Shown in pieces: positions 1 to 5,175 of a stretch of DNA of 5,217 nt. The notes beneath the pieces are model-generated. The model did no database searches. It was not told where the DNA came from and worked only from the letters and a program-made list of their open reading frames with translations. Position 1 is the stretch's first letter; each line of letters opens with the position of its first letter. This DNA comes from an uncultured Erysipelotrichaceae bacterium (GTDB taxonomy: Bacteria; Bacillota_I; Bacilli_A; Erysipelotrichales; Coprobacillaceae): positions 1 through 5,217 of the forward strand of contig CAMFRJ010000119.1 in assembly GCA_945981915.1 (NCBI GenBank), in the 5' to 3' direction. The position numbers were made by a program, and so were the translations under genes.

Positions 1-4
1 AATA

Positions 5-48
5 CTAACAAAACAATTATAATAAGAATTCCATAATAAAGACAATTG
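5..48 (-). promoter_or_regulatory. Possible sigma-A-type promoter for a gene beyond the left edge
   Basis: On the minus strand, TTGTCT (43-48) lies 18 bases upstream of a perfect TATAAT (19-24). Transcription would start near position 12 and leave the window at position 1. It lies just downstream of the terminator of the preceding gene, where the promoter of the next gene would be expected. No ribosome binding site or start codon is visible before the window ends. In such AT-rich DNA a TATAAT box is common by chance, so the support is modest. Confidence 0.35.
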
Positions 49-85
49 ATGATCACAGCTTTTTTTCTTTCCATATTTTATTATA

Positions 86-115
86 TAAAAAGAAAAGACG
101 ATTATTCATCGTCTT
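86..115 (-). terminator. Intrinsic terminator of the PEPCK-like gene, overlapping its stop codon
   Basis: Read on the minus strand, AAGACGAT (108-115) pairs perfectly with ATCGTCTT (95-102) around a 5-base loop (103-107). A T-rich run, TTCTTTTT, follows at 87-94. The stem is 8 bp with three G-C pairs. The 5' arm lies inside the last codons of the gene, and the TAA stop (102-104) straddles the junction of the loop and the 3' arm. No T-run follows on the plus strand, so it should act only on minus-strand transcripts. Confidence 0.8.
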
Positions 116-1859
116 CTGGTAATTCTTTTAATTCTGTTTCACCTGTAATATATTTTAAAATTTCAATTGCTGCTTCTTTTGGTCCATTATGTTCGTTTCC
201 TTTAATTCCTAAACGTGTACGTAGTTCACCAACTTTGACACCTTGTTCAAACATTTTTTGGAAATATACATGTAATAATTCTTCACATTGTTCCTGTCTT
301 TGAACTGGACCAAATGGATTTGCAAAGAAACTTCCTACTAAACCATATTCTGTTGTTGTTCCTTTTGCCATTCTATTTCCTGCTCTAAATACTTTTAATG
401 CATCATCAATATTATCAAAGAACGATAATGAATCGCCTTCTTCATAATTATTAGCATATAAGAAGAGATCAACATCATGTTTAGCAACAACATCTTTATA
501 ATCTGTAATTGGAATAACAATACGTGCATTAACTTTATCTGGATTCATGAAAACAGATCTATCTAATTCTTTAAAACTGTATCCTGCATCTAAATCATCT
601 AAACGCACGAATGCTCCAATTTCAGTACCTGATGTCTTTACAGTTCCATTTTCATCTAATGATAACAATCCCATATCATCATAAACAGTCACTAATTCTT
701 TGATATAAGCGGCACCATAAACTTTAATCTGTTCAATTGTTTCAGATTTACCAGCACCACTATCACCCATAACAACGATATTTTTTGTAACATCATTATG
801 TAGAGTAATCTTCACCATAGCACCATGAACTGGCAGTTGTTTCTTATTGATCTTTCTAACATTGTGCAATGTTAACATCATTTTCTTCATATAACCAAAA
901 TAATCGAATTCATCATTTGCTGATAATAATGCAACCATCATATCATTTTCATCATCTTGATAGAAGTATTGATGTTTCTTTTTATCTTCATAACCATAAA
1001 CATAAATCATGTCAGGTTTTCTATTTCTATATTCTTCTTCAGTCGCCAACTGGAACAAGTTACATAAAGTTACACCTTGTGCCATATAAGCAACATTGAA
1101 ATAAACAAAACATAAAAGATCCCCTACTTTAGCAGGATAGCAGAACCATTGTTCTGGATCAAATTTTAAATCTTCTATTGGATTCTTTTTTGTTTCTGGG
1201 AATACTCCATCTCTTTTATTACGTTTTGAATAAGTAATAAAAGGTGGATGTATGATAACCGATTCAATAAAAGGAATATTATCTAAACAACGATATTCAT
1301 AAGGTAAAAACGAACGCATATTTGAAACACGTAACCCTGCATTAACTCCTGCAGTAATCTGACGCATCACATTTTGAGTGTGTCCAACACATTTCGATTC
1401 AATAGAACGATAAACTGATAAAACTAATGCTTCAAAATTTGTTTGTGCATCAGCAAATTGAACATTTTGATATCCTTTACTAGATTGTTCATTATAAACA
1501 ACACTATATCTTTGTAATCTTCTCCAAAATAGATAAATATCTTCAATCACTTTAATGAATTCATCAATATCTCTAAAATATGGCGCAAAATTTGGATAAA
1601 TTGTTCCAATTTCATCACTATCCATTACTAAAAGTAATTTAAATACTGTTCTTAAATCATTAACGATATCAATACTTTCTTTTTGAACTTTTTGTAGATA
1701 AACATAAGTTGTTGTTTGTTTTCTTTTAATATCGTGTATATACCCCTTTAATACACGAGCAAAAGATTCACTTTCAATTAATTCACAACGAGATTGGCAA
1801 TACTCTTCCGAGAAATTCAATATAGCATTTCCCCTAGTAATTTTAAATTTGTAAGACAT
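102..1859 (-). CDS. PEP carboxykinase/HPr kinase-fold P-loop protein, function unknown
   Basis: This encodes a 585-residue protein with no signal peptide or clear membrane segment, so it is presumably cytoplasmic. Residues 1 to about 330 are rich in predicted helix and aromatic residues and match nothing I recognise. From about residue 343, HGAMV is followed by the P-loop GDSGAGKSE (365-373) and then VYDDMG (392-397). This order resembles HPr kinase/phosphorylase, which has HGVLV, GDSGxGKSE and a DD motif. Further on, NARIVIPI (444-451), DLFLYANN and the RAGNRMAKGTTTEYGLVGSFF region (492-512) follow the layout of the C-terminal lobe of ATP-dependent PEP carboxykinase. The PEPCK substrate-binding motif GRSPKDK is not visible, so true carboxykinase activity is doubtful. 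A kinase or other nucleotide-dependent phosphotransferase is more likely, but the substrate is unknown. I place the start at the ATG at 1859 because the AGAAAGGA ribosome site (1868-1875) sits 8 bases upstream. An in-frame ATG at 1868 would overlap that site. The gene has its own promoter candidate and terminator, so it is probably monocistronic. Confidence 0.8.
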   Translation of the reverse strand: MSYKFKITRGNAILNFSEEYCQSRCELIESESFARVLKGYIHDIKRKQTTTYVYLQKVQKESIDIVNDLRTVFKLLLVMDSDEIGTIYPNFAPYFRDIDEFIKVIEDIYLFWRRLQRYSVVYNEQSSKGYQNVQFADAQTNFEALVLSVYRSIESKCVGHTQNVMRQITAGVNAGLRVSNMRSFLPYEYRCLDNIPFIESVIIHPPFITYSKRNKRDGVFPETKKNPIEDLKFDPEQWFCYPAKVGDLLCFVYFNVAYMAQGVTLCNLFQLATEEEYRNRKPDMIYVYGYEDKKKHQYFYQDDENDMMVALLSANDEFDYFGYMKKMMLTLHNVRKINKKQLPVHGAMVKITLHNDVTKNIVVMGDSGAGKSETIEQIKVYGAAYIKELVTVYDDMGLLSLDENGTVKTSGTEIGAFVRLDDLDAGYSFKELDRSVFMNPDKVNARIVIPITDYKDVVAKHDVDLFLYANNYEEGDSLSFFDNIDDALKVFRAGNRMAKGTTTEYGLVGSFFANPFGPVQRQEQCEELLHVYFQKMFEQGVKVGELRTRLGIKGNEHNGPKEAAIEILKYITGETELKELPEDDE

Positions 1860-1867
1860 AATAATCA

Positions 1868-1875
1868 TCCTTTCT
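1868..1875 (-). promoter_or_regulatory. Ribosome binding site that decides the PEPCK-like gene start
   Basis: AGAAAGGA on the minus strand is complementary to the 3' end of 16S rRNA (anti-SD plus the flanking UUUCU). It lies 8 bases before the ATG at 1859. Its last A is the A of the in-frame ATG at 1868. That upstream ATG therefore has no spacing from the site and is unlikely to be used. Confidence 0.75.
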
Positions 1876-1878
1876 ATC

Positions 1879-1904
1879 CAATAGTTCCATCCCCCTAACT
1901 ATTG
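1879..1904 (-). repeat. Perfect 8-bp inverted repeat in the leader of the PEPCK-like gene
   Basis: On the minus strand CAATAGTT (1897-1904) and AACTATTG (1879-1886) are exact inverted copies separated by 10 bases, AGGGGGATGG. The repeat lies between the candidate promoter and the ribosome binding site and ends 3 bases before the latter. It could be a DNA operator just downstream of the transcription start, or an RNA hairpin at the mRNA 5' end that stabilises the message or tunes translation. No T-run follows, so it is not a terminator. Confidence 0.65.
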
Positions 1905-1912
1905 TTGTATGT

Positions 1913-1940
1913 ATATTACCATAAAAAACATGATAAACAA
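1913..1940 (-). promoter_or_regulatory. Candidate promoter of the PEPCK-like gene
   Basis: TTGTTT (1935-1940) is separated by 16 bases from TAATAT (1913-1918), which is preceded by TGG as in an extended -10 element. Transcription would start near 1906, giving a leader of about 46 bases that opens with the inverted repeat. Both boxes are imperfect. The position, directly after the terminator of the upstream gene and before an isolated gene, is the main support. Confidence 0.4.
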
Positions 1941-1951
1941 ACATTTTTATG

Positions 1952-1981
1952 AAAAAAGTTCCATTAAAAAAATGGAACTTT
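1952..1981 (-). terminator. Intrinsic terminator of the spoIIA-sigF-lepB unit, overlapping the lepB stop
   Basis: On the minus strand AAAGTTCCATT (1971-1981) pairs perfectly over 11 bp with AATGGAACTTT (1955-1965), with a loop of five T (1966-1970). Six T in a row occupy 1952-1957. The TAA stop of the signal peptidase (1964-1966) sits at the junction of the loop and the 3' arm, so the whole 5' arm is coding sequence. It marks the end of the upstream transcription unit and isolates the PEPCK-like gene. Confidence 0.88.
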
Positions 1982-2461
1982 AAAGAACACCTTTCCTATA
2001 ACATCATCTTCAAAATCAAAAAAACCTAATTTTCTAGAATCTAATGAACTATTACGATTATCTCCCATAACAAAAATCTTTCCTTCTGGAATATCTAATG
2101 ACAGATCCTCTGTCAACATAGCTTCTTTAATATAACTTTCCTCAATTTGTTGTCCATTAACATAAACAATATTATCTTTGATATCTATATGGTCACCTCC
2201 AACACCGATAACTCTTTTAATGATATAAGTATCATCATCCCCACTACGATAATCTACAATAACAATATCATTTCTTTGAGGATTATCCCATTTATAGAAA
2301 ATCTTATTCACTAATACAATATTCCCTTCATGATACGTATTTTCCATACTTGTTCCATGAACTCGAGAAATCTGCACAAATTGCAAAATAATAAATGTCA
2401 CAATAACAGTGATAACAACAACTTTTAAATTTTCTAGAAATAAAGCTTTCTTTTCTTCCAT
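1964..2461 (-). CDS. lepB: Type I signal peptidase
   Basis: This is a 165-residue membrane-bound serine protease that removes signal peptides from exported proteins on the outer face of the membrane. A single hydrophobic segment spans about residues 13-31, with a charged cytoplasmic N-terminus. Box B, HGTSMENT, supplies the nucleophile Ser38. Box D, YIIKRVIGVGGD, supplies the general base Lys82. Box E, GDNRNSSLDSR, occupies 133-143. The length suits the short Gram-positive SipS/SipT type. I chose the ATG at 2461 because GGGTGAT lies just upstream; an in-frame TTG at 2473 would add four residues and has no comparable site. The gene follows sigF by 32 bases and ends in a strong terminator, so it is probably read together with the sporulation sigma operon. 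A weak promoter may also lie within that gap. A sporulation role is an inference from position only. Confidence 0.93.
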   Translation of the reverse strand: MEEKKALFLENLKVVVITVIVTFIILQFVQISRVHGTSMENTYHEGNIVLVNKIFYKWDNPQRNDIVIVDYRSGDDDTYIIKRVIGVGGDHIDIKDNIVYVNGQQIEESYIKEAMLTEDLSLDIPEGKIFVMGDNRNSSLDSRKLGFFDFEDDVIGKVFFKVPFF

Positions 2462-2465
2462 AAAA

Positions 2466-2471
2466 TCACCC
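2466..2471 (-). promoter_or_regulatory. Ribosome binding site of the signal peptidase gene
   Basis: GGGTGA on the minus strand, extended by T, matches the GGTGAT part of the Shine-Dalgarno consensus and lies 4 bases before the ATG at 2461. It overlaps the alternative TTG at 2473, which argues against that start. Confidence 0.6.
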
Positions 2472-2477
2472 AAATGA

Positions 2478-2505
2478 ATTATATCAAAAAATCTTATTCA
2501 TTCAA
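2478..2505 (-). promoter_or_regulatory. Possible internal promoter for lepB overlapping the sigF end
   Basis: TTGAAT (2500-2505, within the last sigF codons) is 16 bases upstream of a perfect TATAAT (2478-2483). Transcription would begin near 2471, leaving a leader of only about 10 bases that is almost entirely the ribosome binding site. It would allow lepB to be expressed in vegetative cells apart from the sporulation operon. Chance occurrence in AT-rich sequence is a real alternative. Confidence 0.3.
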
Positions 2506-3213
2506 ATGGTTTCTTAATTTCGTAATGATCTTCTTCTCTAATCTAGAAACTTGCACCTGTGAAATATTTAATCTTTGCGCCACTTTTTCTTGATTGTAAT
2601 CTAACTTATATCTTAGATAAAGAATCAATTTTTCCTTCTCATTAAGTTTTTCAATCTCTAGTTTTAATGCCATTTTTTCAAACCACATATGTTGTGAACT
2701 ATCTTCTATTCTTTCTTCCATAGAAATAGTTGATCCATCTTTTTCATAGATTGGCTCTGATAATGAGGTTGGATAATAAGAAGAATCAACGGCTTCTATC
2801 ACATCTTGTTTATCAACTTCTAATCTTTCTGCAATCTCTTGAATACTAGGTTCTCTTCCCATTTCATTAATGAGTTCTTCCTTAACCTTATTAATCTTAA
2901 TATTGAGTTCTTTTAAAGAACGGCTGACTTTTATTGTCCCATCATCTCTAAAATATCTTTTGATTTCTCCCATAATAATAGGAACAGCATAAGTCGAAAA
3001 CTGAACTCCATAACCAACATCAAAATGATTGATTGCCTTCATTAGACCAATACAGCCAATTTGAAAAAGATCTTCTTTATCATAATAATTATTTTTGAAA
3101 CGATGAACTATTGACCAAACTAAACCAATATTATTTTTAACAAGTCTCTCTTTAGCAACTTCATCCCCACTTTGTGCTAAAACAATATCATGAATCGTTT
3201 CTGTCTTGGTCAT
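2494..3213 (-). CDS. sigF: Forespore-specific RNA polymerase sigma factor SigF (SpoIIAC)
   Basis: This 239-residue sigma-70 family factor directs the first forespore-specific transcription after asymmetric division and is held inactive by SpoIIAB. Region 2 is intact: DLFQIGCIGLMKAI (48-61) is the core-binding part, and FSTYAVPIIMGEIKRYFRDD (72-91) recognises the -10 element. The sequence DGTIKVSRSLKEL follows, almost as in B. subtilis SigF. Region 3 covers about 115-180. The region 4.2 helix-turn-helix is NQEKVAQRLNISQVQVSRLEKK (207-228). The match to B. subtilis SigF runs nearly the whole length, and the gene order spoIIAA-spoIIAB-sigF confirms the identity over SigG. The ATG at 3213 lies inside the end of spoIIAB (26-base overlap) and has only a weak AAAGAG site (3221-3226). 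Its translation probably depends on ribosomes finishing spoIIAB, which would help keep anti-sigma at or above sigma levels. Confidence 0.96.
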   Translation of the reverse strand: MTKTETIHDIVLAQSGDEVAKERLVKNNIGLVWSIVHRFKNNYYDKEDLFQIGCIGLMKAINHFDVGYGVQFSTYAVPIIMGEIKRYFRDDGTIKVSRSLKELNIKINKVKEELINEMGREPSIQEIAERLEVDKQDVIEAVDSSYYPTSLSEPIYEKDGSTISMEERIEDSSQHMWFEKMALKLEIEKLNEKEKLILYLRYKLDYNQEKVAQRLNISQVQVSRLEKKIITKLRNHLNE

Positions 3214-3631
3214 GATGAAACTCTTTGATCATTATAAGTTGTGTTCCTAATCCTAAATATGAAATGATTTCCATCTTATCACATAAAGCTTCTATAATAC
3301 TTAAGCCCATCCCTGCATGTTCTAATTCTTTTTTTGAAGTAAACATGGGTTGTTTCGCTTCTTCTATATTTTCAATACCTTGTCCCCTGTCCTCAATTTG
3401 AACCATGACCGTACGGTCATGAATCATCGCTTTCATGATAACTGTCTGTTCACTATCACAATTATAACCATGAATAATAGCGTTAGAAACGGCTTCTCCT
3501 ACAATTGTTTTCATTTCCACAATCTCATCTATTGTTGGATTTAAAGAGGCAATGAATGAAGCCAGACAAGTTCGTGCAAATGGTTCATTTTCTAATGATG
3601 CCCGAAAGCTTAAGATCATTTCATTTTTCAT
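3188..3631 (-). CDS. spoIIAB: Anti-sigma F factor and serine kinase SpoIIAB
   Basis: This 147-residue GHKL-family protein binds SigF and blocks it, and it also phosphorylates SpoIIAA using ATP. It aligns with B. subtilis SpoIIAB without gaps for about 135 residues, beginning MKNEM in both. The Bergerat ATP fold is complete: the N box is GEAVSNAIIHGY with Glu46 and Asn50, the G1 box is DRGQGI (81-86), and the G2 box is GMG (107-109). Arg20, in the FAR motif, matches the B. subtilis residue that contacts SigF and SpoIIAA. Its start overlaps the spoIIAA stop as ATGA, and a near-perfect ribosome site, AAGGAGGT (3638-3645), lies 6 bases upstream. The last residues run through the sigF start. An 18-bp perfect palindrome lies within the gene at 3404-3421. 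Confidence 0.97.
   Translation of the reverse strand: MKNEMILSFRASLENEPFARTCLASFIASLNPTIDEIVEMKTIVGEAVSNAIIHGYNCDSEQTVIMKAMIHDRTVMVQIEDRGQGIENIEEAKQPMFTSKKELEHAGMGLSIIEALCDKMEIISYLGLGTQLIMIKEFHHDQDRNDS
3404..3421. repeat. 18-bp perfect palindrome inside spoIIAB
   Basis: CATGACCGTACGGTCATG is its own reverse complement over all 18 bases with no central spacer. It encodes residues HDRTVM of SpoIIAB, in a part of the protein not conserved with B. subtilis. Its 12-base core, GACCGTACGGTC, is GC-rich in an AT-rich window. The form resembles the operators of some TetR-type repressors, but no regulator is encoded here and the site is intragenic, so it may be a chance product of codon choice. Confidence 0.6.
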
Positions 3632-3951
3632 ACGTTGACCTCCTTAAGATAGTCCATAATTTCAAATAGACCACTTAATTCAAAAACTTTGTATGCCGTT
3701 TGAGATAAAGCACACAATGATAAATGCCGACCTTCCTTATACAACTGTTGATATCTTCCTAACACCAATCCGACACCTGCACTATCAATAAATGTTGTTT
3801 CTTTAAAATGAAAAATAATATCATTGTCATTGAGTGCCAAAATCATGTTTAATTTATTTCTATAACTGACAACATTATGACTATCTATTTCACCAAAAAA
3901 ATAAACAATCGTAACATTTTCTTTTATTTCATATTCTATTTTATTTTCCAT
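3628..3951 (-). CDS. spoIIAA: Anti-anti-sigma factor SpoIIAA
   Basis: This 107-residue STAS-domain protein frees SigF by binding SpoIIAB when it is unphosphorylated. It is switched off by SpoIIAB phosphorylation and reactivated by the SpoIIE phosphatase. The phosphorylation loop is FIDSAGVGLVLGRYQQL (54-70), with Ser57 corresponding to Ser58 of B. subtilis SpoIIAA. The GEID near residue 20 and the LSGLF near 92-96 also match the family. It is about ten residues shorter than the B. subtilis protein, lacking only the variable C-terminal tail. The ATG at 3951 has a good GAGGAG site (3960-3965) 8 bases upstream. It is the first gene of the coupled spoIIAA-spoIIAB-sigF unit, and its stop overlaps the next start by 4 bases. 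Confidence 0.96.
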   Translation of the reverse strand: MENKIEYEIKENVTIVYFFGEIDSHNVVSYRNKLNMILALNDNDIIFHFKETTFIDSAGVGLVLGRYQQLYKEGRHLSLCALSQTAYKVFELSGLFEIMDYLKEVNV

Positions 3952-4021
3952 TATTTCATCTCCTCGTGTCTATCGTATCTTAATAAAAAATGAAAATATA
4001 GAAGTTCGACAAAAGTAGAAA
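3952..4021 (-). promoter_or_regulatory. Probable promoter region of the spoIIA operon, boxes not identified
   Basis: The gap between the dacF terminator and spoIIAA must carry the operon promoter if the terminator is efficient. In B. subtilis this promoter is read by SigH with Spo0A~P. I looked for the SigH-type AGGA and GAAT boxes, for a sigma-A pair and for the Spo0A box TGTCGAA. The run TTGTCGAAC (4006-4014) contains TGTCGAA, matching the core of the Spo0A box consensus TTTGTCRAA, here as TTTTGTCGAAC. That fits Spo0A control. Convincing -35 and -10 boxes were not found. Confidence 0.5.
4006..4014 (-). promoter_or_regulatory. Candidate Spo0A box upstream of spoIIAA
   Basis: On the minus strand the sequence reads TTTTGTCGAAC. 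It contains TGTCGAA, the established Spo0A-binding 0A box (consensus TGNCGAA). The site lies about 55-60 bases upstream of the spoIIAA start codon, just past the dacF terminator. The spoIIA operon is a classic direct target of phosphorylated Spo0A in B. subtilis. The match is exact over seven bases and the location is right. Further degenerate boxes in the gap were not evident. Confidence 0.6.
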
Positions 4022-4054
4022 AAAGAGTCTATATCATGTCTTGATAGACTCTTT
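4019..4054 (-). terminator. Intrinsic terminator of dacF, overlapping its stop codon
   Basis: On the minus strand AAAGAGTCTAT (4044-4054) pairs perfectly over 11 bp with ATAGACTCTTT (4022-4032) around an 11-base loop (4033-4043). Six T in a row occupy 4019-4024. The TAG stop of dacF (4029-4031) is in the 3' arm, one base from the loop. It should separate the dacF transcript from the spoIIA genes downstream. Confidence 0.82.
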
Positions 4055-5171
4055 GTATTTTTTGTATAAAAGACATCTTCTTTATACTTTTTTGACTATA
4101 AAGAGGATAGCGCCCTATTTCAATTCCCTCTCTTAATAAGGATAACTGTCCAATCGCTTCATTTGAATTGATTGGTAAGGCAAGTTCATTGTATTTGATC
4201 TTCGTTTTGATCTTATTTTGATCGCCACGATATTGAAGATAGTGAATATCTTTTTTTGTGATAACATTCACTTTTTGATCAAACATATTTTTTATAGTGA
4301 TTTGATCAATGATATCATCTTTTTTATATAACACTTTTTGAGAATAATTTGAAAAACCAAAATTCATCATCTCAATCATTTCACTATTTCTTACTTTTGG
4401 TTCACTTTCATTCATTAAGACACCAATAAATCTCAATTGCTTTCTTTGACATGTTGTGACAATACAATAACCTGCCTCCTTGGTATAACCTGTTTTTAAC
4501 CCATCGACACCTTCATACTGTTTCAAAAGTTTATTGGTATTGACTAACCAGAATTTTTTTTGTGTATCTTCTCTGATATAACTGTCATATAACGATGTTA
4601 TTGACAATAATTTCTGTTGCCCTATTTTCATTAAATATTGAGCCATTTTAGCTAAATCTAATGCACAGGTATAATGATTGGCATCATGTAGACCTGTACA
4701 ATTAACAAAATGTGTATTGACCAATTTTAATTCCTTAGCTTTTTGATTCATCATCTTGACAAATTCTTCATGTGATCCCCCAATAGCTTCCCCAACTACC
4801 ACACAAGCATCATTAGCCGAAGCAATAGCAATACACTTCAATAACTCTTGAACTGTCATCTTTTCATTTTCTTCTAAATAAACCTGAGAGCCTCCCATAC
4901 TCGCTGCATATTGAGAACATGTCAAAACATCATTCCATTTTAACATCTTTTGATGAATAGCCTCAAACAACAAAATCATCGTCATGATTTTTGTAGTTGA
5001 TGCAGGATAAAGCTTTTTTGTCTCATTTTTACTAAATAAAATTTGTCCGCTATCACAATCCATCAATATTGCACCTGTCGCTTCTTTTGCTAATGAAACA
5101 GCTTCAACATGATGCATTGAGCAAAAAAACATCAAACTGACAATTATTAGACATATCATCTTTTTTTTCAT
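4029..5171 (-). CDS. dacF: D-alanyl-D-alanine carboxypeptidase (DacF-type PBP, peptidase S11)
   Basis: This 380-residue low-molecular-weight penicillin-binding protein removes the terminal D-Ala from peptidoglycan stem peptides, which limits cross-linking. A signal peptide covers about residues 1-24: KKK, a hydrophobic core, then VEA before the likely cleavage site. All three active-site motifs are present: STTK with Ser58 and Lys61, SAN at 118-120, and KTG at 226-228. From about residue 275 a beta-rich C-terminal domain typical of the S11 family follows. The tail is basic and amphipathic (KSIKKMSFIQKIQRVYQ) and could attach the enzyme to the membrane surface. The ATG at 5171 has a GAGGGGA site (5176-5182). 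The position upstream of spoIIAA matches dacF of B. subtilis, which is forespore-expressed. The motifs alone would not separate DacF from DacA or DacB; the context does. Confidence 0.92.
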   Translation of the reverse strand: MKKKMICLIIVSLMFFCSMHHVEAVSLAKEATGAILMDCDSGQILFSKNETKKLYPASTTKIMTMILLFEAIHQKMLKWNDVLTCSQYAASMGGSQVYLEENEKMTVQELLKCIAIASANDACVVVGEAIGGSHEEFVKMMNQKAKELKLVNTHFVNCTGLHDANHYTCALDLAKMAQYLMKIGQQKLLSITSLYDSYIREDTQKKFWLVNTNKLLKQYEGVDGLKTGYTKEAGYCIVTTCQRKQLRFIGVLMNESEPKVRNSEMIEMMNFGFSNYSQKVLYKKDDIIDQITIKNMFDQKVNVITKKDIHYLQYRGDQNKIKTKIKYNELALPINSNEAIGQLSLLREGIEIGRYPLYSQKSIKKMSFIQKIQRVYQDMI

Positions 5172-5175
5172 GAAA

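Noticed and set aside
46..303. Plus-strand open frame of 85 codons
   Set aside because: It runs antisense to the end of the PEPCK-like gene, has no ribosome site, and its composition is a low-complexity mirror of that gene.
869..1099. Plus-strand open frame of 76 codons
   Set aside because: It lies wholly antisense within the PEPCK-like gene, and its composition, rich in His, Ser and Tyr, is typical of a shadow frame.
102..1859. Calling this gene pckA (true PEP carboxykinase)
   Set aside because: Only the C-terminal lobe and the P-loop resemble the family. The P-loop is of HPr-kinase form and the substrate motif GRSPKDK is not visible.
1843..1890. Minus-strand 15-codon upstream frame, MELLDRKDDYYVLQI, overlapping the start of the PEPCK-like gene
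   Set aside because: AGGGGG directly abuts its ATG, leaving no spacing for initiation, and the ATG lies in the loop of the leader inverted repeat. A leader peptide cannot be excluded but is not supported.
2099..2115. Inverted repeat TGACAGA-TCC-TCTGTCA inside lepB
   Set aside because: A 7-bp arm with a 3-base loop is expected by chance in a few kilobases, and it lies within coding sequence with no T-run.
2475..2510. Possible terminator between sigF and lepB, AATGAAT pairing with ATTCATT
   Set aside because: The stem is seven weak, AT-rich pairs with a loop of about 16 bases and no following T-run, so it would not stop transcription.
3350..3544. Plus-strand open frame of 64 codons
   Set aside because: It is antisense to the well-conserved spoIIAB, with no ribosome site or recognisable protein.
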